DNA from: Streptomyces hawaiiensis
GTDB lineage: Bacteria; Actinomycetota; Actinomycetes; Streptomycetales; Streptomycetaceae
Direction: 5' to 3'
Assembly (NCBI RefSeq): GCF_004803895.1
Contig: NZ_CP021978.1
Span: forward strand, 4,278,001 to 4,342,000
DNA: 64,000 bases
Shown here: positions 9,676 to 16,037 of the stretch, in pieces
How the letters are laid out: every line of letters begins with the position of its first letter
Numbering within the stretch: position 1 is the stretch's first letter
Notes under the pieces: generated by a model
What the model was told of the DNA's origin: nothing
Seen by the model: only the letters and a program-made list of their open reading frames with translations
Database searches by the model: none
Program-made: the position numbers and the translations under genes

Positions 9676-10848
9676 TCACCCCTGGGGGTCCGCTGTGAGT
9701 ACGAGTCCCGACGTGGGCACGCCCGTCCCGGCCGTCACCAGGACCCGTTCCGCCCCGGGCACCCGGTTCACCGCCGTCCCCCTGATCTGGCGGACGGCCT
9801 CCGCCACTCCGTTCATGCCGTGCAGGTACGCCTCTCCCAGCTGCCCGCCGTGTGTGTTGAGAGGCAGGCGCTCCTCGGCCACGAAGTCCGCCGCCTCGCC
9901 GGGGCCGCAGAAGCCGAACTCCTCCAGCTGCATCAGCACGAACGGCGTGAAGTGGTCGTAGAGGATCCCCACGTCGATGTCGGCCGGCGCGAGCCCCGAG
10001 GCGCGCCACAGCTGCCGGGCCACGACCGCGCTCTCGGGCAGGCCGGTGAGGTCGTCGCGGTAGAAGCCGGTCATCTGCTCCTGGGCGCGTCCGGCGCCCT
10101 GGGCGGCCGCGGCGATCACGGCGGGCGGGTGGGGCAGGTCGCGGGCCCGTTCGACGGAGGTGACGACGAGGGCCTGGCCGCCGTCCGTCTCCTGGCAGCA
10201 GTCCAGCAGCCGCAGCGGCTCTACGATCCAGCGGGAGGCGGCGTGGTCGGCCAGGGTGATGGGCCGGCCGTGGAAGTACGCCGCCGGGTTGGTCGCCGCG
10301 TACTTCCGGTCGACGACCGCCACGTGCCCGAACGCCTCCGGGGTCAGCCCGTACGTGTGGAGGTAGCGCTGGGCCGCCATCGCCACCCACGAGGCCGGGG
10401 TGAGCAGGCCGAACGGCAGCGACCAGCCGAGGGCGGCGCCCTCCGCGGAGGGTTCCCGGTGCCGTACCCCGGAGCCGAAACGGCGGCCCGAGCGCTCGTT
10501 GAACGCCCGGTAGCAGACGACCACTTCCGCCACTCCCGCGGCGATCGCCAGGGTCGCCTGCTGGACGGTGGCGCAGGCCGCGCCGCCGCCGTAGTGGATG
10601 CGGGAGAAGAAGGAGAGCTCCCCGATGCCCGCCGCCTGGGCGACGGTGATCTCGGGGCTGGTGTCCATGGTGAAGGTGACCATCCCGTCGACGTCGGCCG
10701 GGGTCAGCCCCGCGTCCGCGAGGGCCGCCCGCACCGCCTCGACGGCGAGGCGCAGTTCGCTGCGGCCCGAGTCCTTGGAGAACTCGGTGGCCCCGATGCC
10801 GGCGATGGCCGCGCGCCCGCCGAGACCGTCCCGGCCTGTCGGGCTCAT
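9676..10848 (-). CDS. Thiolase-like lipid-transfer protein (Ltp2-like aldolase)
   Basis: 390 residues of the thiolase-fold SCP-x/Ltp family (AAIAGIGATEFSKDSGRS at the start; HYGGGAACATVQQATLAIAAG in the middle; LNTHGGQLGEAYLHGMNG and a C-terminal VTAGTGVPTSGLVL). The cysteine-dependent catalysis of true thiolases is not obvious. In actinobacterial steroid degraders the homologous Ltp2 is a retro-aldolase that works in a complex with the DUF35 domain of ChsH2, releasing propionyl-CoA from the side chain. Here it is the last of three overlapping genes (ATG overlaps the upstream stop as ATGA at 10845-10848), the first of which encodes MaoC-DUF35. Function by analogy; the substrate in Streptomyces is not known. 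Confidence 0.85.
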   Translation of the reverse strand: MSPTGRDGLGGRAAIAGIGATEFSKDSGRSELRLAVEAVRAALADAGLTPADVDGMVTFTMDTSPEITVAQAAGIGELSFFSRIHYGGGAACATVQQATLAIAAGVAEVVVCYRAFNERSGRRFGSGVRHREPSAEGAALGWSLPFGLLTPASWVAMAAQRYLHTYGLTPEAFGHVAVVDRKYAATNPAAYFHGRPITLADHAASRWIVEPLRLLDCCQETDGGQALVVTSVERARDLPHPPAVIAAAAQGAGRAQEQMTGFYRDDLTGLPESAVVARQLWRASGLAPADIDVGILYDHFTPFVLMQLEEFGFCGPGEAADFVAEERLPLNTHGGQLGEAYLHGMNGVAEAVRQIRGTAVNRVPGAERVLVTAGTGVPTSGLVLTADPQG

Positions 10849-11237
10849 GCCGTGATCCTCACCGTCACCGTGCCCGTGACGTGCTTGCCGAGGCCGTTCG
10901 CGCCGACGACCCGGACGGTCGCCGTGTCGCCGTCGACCTCCTCGACCGTGCCCGTGAGCACCATCGTGTCGCCGGGGTGGTTGGGCGCGCCGAGCCGGAT
11001 GGCGACCCGGCGCAGCTCCGCCCGCGGGCCGAAGTGGTCGGTGATGTAGCGGCCGACCAGGCCGTTGGTCGTCAGGATGTTCATGAAGATGTCGGGGGAG
11101 CCCTTCTGCCGGGCGAGCTCCGGGTCGTGGTGGACGTCCTGGTAGTCGCGGGACGCGATCGCCCCGGCGACGATCAGGGTGCGGGTGACGGGGATCCGAA
11201 GGGGCGGGAGGCGGTCGCCGGCGCGTGGCGTCTTCAC
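10845..11237 (-). CDS. MaoC-like dehydratase, ChsH1-like
   Basis: 130 residues with a single hot-dog MaoC fold. The hydratase motif appears as DYQDVHHDPELARQKGSPDIFMN, giving the Asp and His dyad of R-specific enoyl-CoA hydratases (D-x5-H in DVHHDP). GTG start at 11237 is fixed by the GTGA overlap with the upstream gene, and the stop overlaps the next start. In mycobacteria ChsH1 pairs with the MaoC domain of ChsH2 to form an alpha2-beta2 enoyl-CoA hydratase acting on the shortened steroid side chain. The same arrangement is likely here because the partner is immediately upstream. Confidence 0.85.
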   Translation of the reverse strand: MKTPRAGDRLPPLRIPVTRTLIVAGAIASRDYQDVHHDPELARQKGSPDIFMNILTTNGLVGRYITDHFGPRAELRRVAIRLGAPNHPGDTMVLTGTVEEVDGDTATVRVVGANGLGKHVTGTVTVRITA

Positions 11238-12148
11238 GGCGTCACCCCCTGGAAGACGGGCAGCACCAGCTCCTCGTCGTAGCGCCGGAACTCCAGCCGC
11301 ACCGGCATGCCGATCCGCACCTTGTCGTACGGCACCCCGACCACGTTGCTGACGATCCGCACGCCCTCGGCGAGCTCGATCAGACCGACCGCGTAGGGAG
11401 GCTCGAAGGCCGGGAAGGGCGGGTGGTGCAGGACGACGTAGGAGTAGACCGTGCCCTCGCCGCTCGCCTCGACGGTGTCCCAGTCCGGGGAGCCGCACCC
11501 GTTGCAGCCCGGCAGCCAGGGGAAACGCAGGGTGCCGCAGGCGGTGCAGCGCTGGATGAGGAGCTCGTGGCGGGTCACGCCCTCCCAGAAGCCGGCGTTG
11601 TCGCGGTTGACGACGGGGCGGGGGCGGCGTTCCGCCGGTCGTGATGGCCGGTGTGCGGGGGCGTACTTGAGGATGCGGAAGCGGTGGGTGCCGGCGAGTT
11701 CGCCGCCCGCGCGGATGTCCGTACGGGTCGTGACGAAGTAACCCGCTCCGAGCTTCGTGGTCTTGCGGTCGGACACGGACTCGATCACGGAGTCGAACGT
11801 GATCTCGTCGCCCGGGCGCAGCGGGCGCAGGTACTCCTGGTCGCAGTCGGTGGCGACGACCGCGTCATGGCCCGACTCGTCGAGCAGGGTGAGGAGTTCG
11901 TCGTACGCGGCGGTGCGTTCCGGACGGCGGGTGAGGCCGGCCATGGTCCACGCCTGGAGCATGGTGGGCGGGGCGATGGCGTCCGGTCCCGTGTACGCGG
12001 GGCTGGTGTCGCCCATGGCCTCGCACCAGTGCCTGATCATCGGCTCGTTGACGGGGTCGCGGCCGACTCCGGTGGCGGCGGCCGGCCGGCCCTCGTAGGC
12101 CTTCAGGCGCGCCTCGAACTCCTCCTGGACCTGCGGCTCACCACTCAC
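11234..12148 (-). CDS. MaoC / DUF35 fusion protein, ChsH2-like
   Basis: 304 residues, two modules. Residues about 10-160 form a MaoC-like hot-dog domain (NEPMIRHWCEAMGDTSPAY; IAPPTMLQAWTMAGL). Residues about 175-300 form a DUF35 domain: a zinc ribbon with CTACG and CNGCG, followed by an OB-fold (EGTVYSYVVLHHPPFPAFEPPYAVGLIEL). This fusion is the hallmark of ChsH2, which both hydrates an acyl-CoA and docks the Ltp2 aldolase. It is the first gene of a three-gene operon closed by GTGA and ATGA overlaps. The palindrome at 12154-12170 sits directly before the start and could hold a repressor. Confidence 0.88.
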   Translation of the reverse strand: MSGEPQVQEEFEARLKAYEGRPAAATGVGRDPVNEPMIRHWCEAMGDTSPAYTGPDAIAPPTMLQAWTMAGLTRRPERTAAYDELLTLLDESGHDAVVATDCDQEYLRPLRPGDEITFDSVIESVSDRKTTKLGAGYFVTTRTDIRAGGELAGTHRFRILKYAPAHRPSRPAERRPRPVVNRDNAGFWEGVTRHELLIQRCTACGTLRFPWLPGCNGCGSPDWDTVEASGEGTVYSYVVLHHPPFPAFEPPYAVGLIELAEGVRIVSNVVGVPYDKVRIGMPVRLEFRRYDEELVLPVFQGVTP

Positions 12149-12153
12149 GGTTT

Positions 12154-12170
12154 CTGACTGTCCGTCAGAT
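12154..12170. promoter_or_regulatory. Operator-like inverted repeat before the ChsH2-like operon
   Basis: TCTGAC-tgtcc-GTCAGA, six-base perfect arms, 5 nt upstream of the ATG at 12148. The TGAC...GTCA form resembles many TetR-family operators; a related repeat occurs at 20708-20722. A site this close to the start would block transcription or lie in a very short leader. Confidence 0.45.
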
Positions 12171-12318
12171 CCAGTGTCCCGTCAAGGCCCCGTCGGGATC
12201 CCGCAGACGCGAAAACGCCTGCGCGGCGGTACCGGAGTACCGCCGCTCAGACGCTTGTCACCCCACGAAGCACACCCCACAGCACCCGGGCCGATGCCGC
12301 CGCACCGACCCGCTCAGC

Positions 12319-12645
12319 TCACCACCACAGCGGGGTGAAGCCGACGGCGGTGTTGGCGTTGCCCTGGTTGACGGCCGTGAACTCCGAGCCGTTGACCTGG
12401 GCGGTGTTGCTCTGGTTCGAGGCGCCGTCGCCGACGGCCTGCTGCTGGGTGGTGGCCGCGTTGCCGAAGTTGTCGCCGCCGACGCCGCTGCCGAGGTTGC
12501 CCTGCTCGGCCTCCGTGACGGACGCGATGGATCCGTTGTCCGCGAAGGCGCCGTTGTCCGCCGTCGCGACACCGGTGAAGAGGGCGGCTGCGAGCGGAAG
12601 GGCGGAGACGGCCGCGATGACGCGGGCGGTACGGATGCTTGCCAT
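12319..12645 (-). CDS. Small secreted protein, Asn/Gly/Ala-rich
   Basis: 108 residues. A signal peptide (MASIRTARVIAAVSALPLAAALFTG, cleavage near VATA-DN) precedes about 78 mature residues rich in Asn, Gly, Gln and Ala, with recurring short motifs such as GNLGSG, GNAATTQQQ, SNQSNTAQVNGS and NQGNANTAVG, ending in the aromatic tail PLWW. Strong RBS (GGAAGGA, 8 nt spacing) in front of the ATG at 12645. It contains no cysteines and no chaplin or rodlin domain that I recognise, but the repeated Asn/Gln-rich beta-like pattern would suit a surface or assembly protein. Function unknown. Confidence 0.8.
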   Translation of the reverse strand: MASIRTARVIAAVSALPLAAALFTGVATADNGAFADNGSIASVTEAEQGNLGSGVGGDNFGNAATTQQQAVGDGASNQSNTAQVNGSEFTAVNQGNANTAVGFTPLWW

Positions 12646-13013
12646 GTTTCTTGTCCTTCCAGGACTTATCGAACCGAGGACGCACCGGCTCCTGCCGTGT
12701 GTGCGTGAACCACTGCTGTCACCAGGGAAGTTGGCCGACCGCCCCGGTGCGGTGCTCGACGTCGCGAGTCCAGAGTTGCCCACCGAAACCCCGGCGAACC
12801 ACACCGGAAGCCGCTATTCGCACGCAAGCGTGAGGACAAGTCGATAAACCCCTATGCGTCACTCCCGTACCGAATGGGAGCGGAAAGGGGCGTTCGAACC
12901 CAGGTGCCGCAAGGGACGAAGCGTTCCCGCACTTTTCCCGCCCGGCGCCCGGCCCCGGCGCGTCGCACTCGCCCCCTCTTTCCTTTTTCGAACGTACGTA
13001 CGAAACTAGAGTC
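12646..13013. other. Divergent intergenic region
   Basis: 368 nt between the divergent secreted-protein gene and prim-pol gene, with no gene seen. The part next to the prim-pol start contains a near-palindrome TTCGAACGTACGTACGAA (12987-13004) only 9 nt before the ATG at 13014, probably a regulatory site. The other half should hold the promoter of the secreted protein. Confidence 0.4.
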
Positions 13014-13880
13014 ATGGCCACCACCGACCGGCAGGCCACGACGCTGGCCCTCGCACACGCCCTGTCAGCCGCCGAACGCGGACTGGCCGTCATCCCCCTG
13101 TCCCGCTCCAAGCTCCCGGCCCTGCGCTCCCCGCACCGCGACGACCCCGCCCCCTCCCCCTGCCACGGCGCGTGCGGCCGCCTCGGACACGGGGTCTACG
13201 ACGCCTCCAGCGACCCGGACCGCATCCGCGAACTGTTCGCCGCCGCGCCCTGGGCGACCGGCTACGGCATCGCCTGCGGGCTGCCCCCGCACCATCTGAT
13301 CGGCCTCGACCTGGACGTGAAGACCGGCACGGACTCCACGGCCGCCCTGCGCGAGCTGGCGCTGCGGCACCTGTTCACGATCCCGCCGACGGTGGTCGTC
13401 GTGACCCCGTCCGGCGGGCGGCACCTGTGGCTGAGCGGCCCGTCCGAGGTGGTCGTCCCCAACTCGGCGGGCCGGCTCGCCCCCGGCATCGACATCCGGG
13501 GCGCGGGCGGCTACCTGGTCGGCCCCGGCTCCCGCACGGGCCAGGGCGTGTACGCCGCCGCCCCGGGCACCGCGCACCTGGCCCCCGCCCCCTGCCCGCG
13601 CTCCCTCCTGCGGCTGCTGCTCCCGCCACCCCGCGCCCACCACATCGTGCCCCCGGCGGCCGACGGGCACGGCCAGGGCCTGGTCCAGTTCGTCCTGGCC
13701 GCGCACGAGGGCCAGCGCAACACCCGCCTGTTCTGGGCGGCCTGCCGCGCCTACGAGGACGGCATCGGCCCGGCGCTGGTGGACCCCCTGGTAGACGCGG
13801 CTCTCCATACCGGCCTGTCCGAGCGGGAGGCCCGGGCGACGATCGCGTCGGCGGCACGGATGACGGGGCACCGGCCGTGA
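13014..13880 (+). CDS. Bifunctional DNA primase/polymerase (prim-pol) domain protein
   Basis: 288 residues. An archaeo-eukaryotic primase-like domain covers about 15-205. The metal-binding DxD motif is present in IGLDLDVKTG, the sxH motif in TPSGGRHLW, and the third acidic motif in GIDIRGAGGYLVGPGS. Cysteines in PCHGACGRLGHG match the family's small zinc element. A C-terminal helical region (GQRNTRLFWAACRAYEDG) is the tail usual in phage- and plasmid-type prim-pols. There is no helicase domain or helicase gene nearby, so it is a stand-alone enzyme that could prime or fill DNA gaps, or regulate through DNA binding. Confidence 0.88.
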   Translation: MATTDRQATTLALAHALSAAERGLAVIPLSRSKLPALRSPHRDDPAPSPCHGACGRLGHGVYDASSDPDRIRELFAAAPWATGYGIACGLPPHHLIGLDLDVKTGTDSTAALRELALRHLFTIPPTVVVVTPSGGRHLWLSGPSEVVVPNSAGRLAPGIDIRGAGGYLVGPGSRTGQGVYAAAPGTAHLAPAPCPRSLLRLLLPPPRAHHIVPPAADGHGQGLVQFVLAAHEGQRNTRLFWAACRAYEDGIGPALVDPLVDAALHTGLSEREARATIASAARMTGHRP

Positions 13881-13917
13881 CCAAGGCCCCGCCCATGACC
13901 ACCACCGAAAGACCTCG

Positions 13918-14382
13918 ATGCAACACCACGCAAAAACGCCGGCCTTGGCGCTCACCCGCCTCGTCCTGGCCTCCGGCCGCCCGGTGGACCTCGCCGAACT
14001 GCGCTTCTCCTCGACCTACGGCGACCTGCAGGACGGCTACCCCTGCAAGCCGCTGAACGACCTGCGGATCCGGGACCTGCTGCACGCCGCCGAGCGGTCC
14101 CGGCCGGGCACGCCGGTGCACCTCGTCCCACCGCGGCGCGAGTACCCCGACCAGTACGCGGGCGGCCTCGGGCCGGTCGAGGTGCTGCCCGCCGTGGCCT
14201 GCCTCGGCACGTTCCACTCGGCGGCCCTGGACCCGGCCCGCGACCCGGTCGCCTACCGCTCGCGCCTGACGGTCGTCTGGTTCCAGCCGACGCCCCGCCT
14301 GCCGTCGGGCTGCGACGCCGAGCCCGCGCTGCGGGACCTCGACTGGGCGGTACTGGCCCGGGACGCCCCGGCGCCCCCGTAG
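13918..14382 (+). CDS. Conserved hypothetical protein
   Basis: 154 residues, no signal peptide, membrane segment or recognised domain. It lies 37 nt after the prim-pol gene on the same strand, so co-transcription is plausible. Visible features: an N-terminal amphipathic region (LALTRLVLASGRPVDLAELRF), a sequence FSSTYGDLQDGYPCKP, and a Trp/Phe-containing C-terminal half (SRLTVVWFQPTPRLPSGCD). Coding use of G/C at third positions is strong, supporting a real gene. Confidence 0.7.
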   Translation: MQHHAKTPALALTRLVLASGRPVDLAELRFSSTYGDLQDGYPCKPLNDLRIRDLLHAAERSRPGTPVHLVPPRREYPDQYAGGLGPVEVLPAVACLGTFHSAALDPARDPVAYRSRLTVVWFQPTPRLPSGCDAEPALRDLDWAVLARDAPAPP

Positions 14383-14391
14383 GGTCGTCCG

Positions 14392-14919
14392 ATGAGCGCT
14401 TCCCGTACGGAACTGCCGCGCTGGCAATTCGAGTTGACCTGGTCGCTGTTCGAGTACCACCTGGAGCGGCTGGAGCCCGAGGACTTCCTCTGGGAGCCGG
14501 TGGCGCACTGCTGGACGATGCGCCGGGACCCCGACGGCACCTGGGTCCCGGACTGGGCGGACACCGAACCCGACCCGGTCCCCGTCCCCACCCTCGCCTG
14601 GGTGAGCTGGCACATCGGATGGTGGTGGAGCGTCACCCTCGACCACGCGCAGGGCCGCCCGCCCCGCGACCGCGCGGACATCGTCTGGCCCGGCGAGGGC
14701 GCCCCGACGATCGAGTGGCTGCGGGGCCTGCGCACACAGTGGCTGAAGGTCCTGGACGACCTCACCGACCAGGACCTGGACGCCACGGCCCCGTTCCCCT
14801 GGCCGGACGACCCCCGGCACACCGTCGCGCACATGGTGGCCTGGGTGAACGCGGAGCTGATGAAGAACGCGAGCGAGATCGGCCAACTGCGGCTGCTCCG
14901 GGCGGCGGCGTCCGTCTAG
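14392..14919 (+). CDS. DinB-family protein
   Basis: 175 residues of the DinB/YfiT four-helix-bundle type. The helix starting FEYHLERL, the helix SWHIGWWWSVTLDHAQ and the C-terminal VAHMVAWVNAELMKN carry the histidines that normally bind one metal ion (H in FEYHL, H in SWHIG, H in AHMVAW). Members act as thiol-dependent S-transferases (bacillithiol or mycothiol type) or have unknown roles. The gene starts 10 nt after the preceding hypothetical gene, so the two may share a transcript. Confidence 0.8.
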   Translation: MSASRTELPRWQFELTWSLFEYHLERLEPEDFLWEPVAHCWTMRRDPDGTWVPDWADTEPDPVPVPTLAWVSWHIGWWWSVTLDHAQGRPPRDRADIVWPGEGAPTIEWLRGLRTQWLKVLDDLTDQDLDATAPFPWPDDPRHTVAHMVAWVNAELMKNASEIGQLRLLRAAASV

Positions 14920-15037
14920 AAGCTGATGCGGATGCCGCCGGCTCGGGCCGCGGATCTCCACGCCGGGAGCACATCGGTACGTCAAGATCACTAACGGCAG
15001 GGCTTTGACCTGCGCCAAGCAGTTCGTTGAAGCGGGC

Positions 15038-15286
15038 ATGCGATTCCGTCTGCTCTCCCGTTCCGCTGCGCCGCTCGTCGCGCTCGTCGTCCTCCAGCGC
15101 GGTTCGACCGCGCTGGCCGCTGAGGGCGGGGGTGGCGGTGAGGGCGGCAGCCGGTCGGGGGCGACCGATCCGATCACCCCGTTCTCGCGGGGCGCCTCGG
15201 CGCTCGCCGGGATGGCCCAGCCGTTCTACGACGCGTTCAGCCAGGCCGTCTCCCCGGCTTCCGGGGCGCGGGCACCCGGTGCGTGA
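15038..15286 (+). CDS. Possible small secreted or membrane-anchored protein
   Basis: 82 codons from ATG 15038 (an in-frame start 11 codons earlier at 15005 has no RBS). The N-terminus resembles a signal peptide (LLSRSAAPLVALVVLQRG), followed by a Gly-rich stretch and a short C-terminal half with PITPFSRGAS and QPFYDAFSQAV. Third-position GC is high but not extreme. It ends 12 nt before the next gene. The call is tentative; it could be non-coding. Confidence 0.4.
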   Translation: MRFRLLSRSAAPLVALVVLQRGSTALAAEGGGGGEGGSRSGATDPITPFSRGASALAGMAQPFYDAFSQAVSPASGARAPGA

Positions 15287-15298
15287 CATCGTGGGGGT

Positions 15299-15871
15299 AT
15301 GAGCATCGCCGTTCGACCGGCCACGGACTTCGAGGACGTCCGTGCCGTACTCGGGCCGAAGTCGCCCGGGGCGAGCGTCTGCTGGTGCCTGAGCTACCGG
15401 ATCCCCTCCCGGCTCAACAACGAACTGCGCGGCCCGGCCCGCGGCGCGTACGTCGCCGAGCTGTGCCGCGCGGAGCCGCCCCCGGGCGTACTCGCCTACG
15501 ACGGTGACGAACCGGTCGGCTGGGCCGCCGTCGCCCCGCGCGCGGACACCTCCTTCGCCCGCAACCGCAAGATCCCGCACCTCGACGATCTGCCGGTGTG
15601 GTCGCTCTGGTGCGTCCGGGTCCGTCCCGGGCACCGCAAGCAGGGCATCTCGCACGCCCTCATCGCCGGCGCTGTCGAGTTCGCCCGCGACCGGGGCGCA
15701 CCGGTGATCGAGGCGTACCCCCTGGACAACGGCGACGCCAGGGTCGATCTGACGATGGCGTACGCGGGCCTGCGGAAGAACTTCGAACGCGCCGGCTTCG
15801 CCCACGCGGCGGACACGACCTCGGTCCTGGCCGGTCATCCCCGGATTCTGATGCGCCTCGACCTGCGCTGA
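15299..15871 (+). CDS. GNAT-family N-acetyltransferase
   Basis: 190 residues with a GNAT fold. Acetyl-CoA-binding motif A is visible as LWCVRVRPGHRKQGISHALIAGAVE (Arg-x-x-Gly-x-Ser variant of R/Q-x-x-G-x-G/A), preceded by the beta strand PVGWAAVAPR. A Cys-Trp-Cys segment near the N-terminus (SVCWCLSYRI) is characteristic of a subgroup. Start is the ATG at 15299 with GGGGG close by. The acceptor substrate is unknown. The stop is followed at once by the hairpin of the minus-strand small RNA at 15871-15919. Confidence 0.88.
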   Translation: MSIAVRPATDFEDVRAVLGPKSPGASVCWCLSYRIPSRLNNELRGPARGAYVAELCRAEPPPGVLAYDGDEPVGWAAVAPRADTSFARNRKIPHLDDLPVWSLWCVRVRPGHRKQGISHALIAGAVEFARDRGAPVIEAYPLDNGDARVDLTMAYAGLRKNFERAGFAHAADTTSVLAGHPRILMRLDLR

Positions 15872-15919
15872 AAAAAGGCCCGACCGCTGGCGACGGGGGA
15901 TGCACCAGCGGTCGAGCTA
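15871..15919 (-). ncRNA. Candidate small RNA, copy B (C-rich loop hairpin)
   Basis: On the minus strand an extended -10 (TGTTACCCT) lies 8 nt before a 13-bp stem (GCTCGACCGCTGG / CCAGCGGTCGGGC, one G-U pair), a 14-nt loop TGCATCCCCCGTCG, and a run of six T. A second element at 28386-28432 has the same loop, the same inner five pairs and three compensatory changes in the outer stem. No minus-strand gene follows within reach, so it is not a leader. The RNA would be about 45-50 nt. It resembles the C-rich-loop idea of the actinobacterial 6C RNAs but has one hairpin rather than two. It also faces the GNAT gene end, so it could double as a terminator. Confidence 0.65.
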
Positions 15920-15925
15920 TGGCCA

Positions 15926-15934
15926 AGGGTAACA
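15926..15934 (-). promoter_or_regulatory. Extended -10 promoter of small RNA copy B
   Basis: Minus strand TGTTACCCT fits TGNTANNNT. The 8-mer CTTGTTAC is identical to that before copy A at 28370-28377, and the distance to the hairpin is 8 nt versus 7 nt there. No conserved -35 hexamer was seen. Confidence 0.55.
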
Positions 15935-15970
15935 AGCGCTTGCCCACCGCGAGCCGACTGGCCGTCAGGA

Positions 15971-16018
15971 AAGCCCGGTTGTGACTCGCATCACTCAACT
16001 GCCGTGATTTCCGGGCTT
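15971..16018. terminator. Hairpin after the WD40/nSTAND gene
   Basis: AAGCCCGG / CCGGGCTT, eight perfect pairs enclosing a 32-nt loop that itself can pair (GTGA...TCAC). It lies 20 nt past the stop of the minus-strand WD40 gene and may terminate it. Confidence 0.5.
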
Positions 16019-16037
16019 GTTGGGCGAGACGGCCTCG

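Noticed and set aside
12319..12645. Chaplin
   Set aside because: No chaplin domain or conserved cysteines; only a signal peptide and Asn/Gln-rich repeats.
15871..15919. Simple rho-independent terminator of the GNAT gene
   Set aside because: U-tract and promoter are on the minus strand, opposite to the GNAT gene, and a covarying second copy exists.
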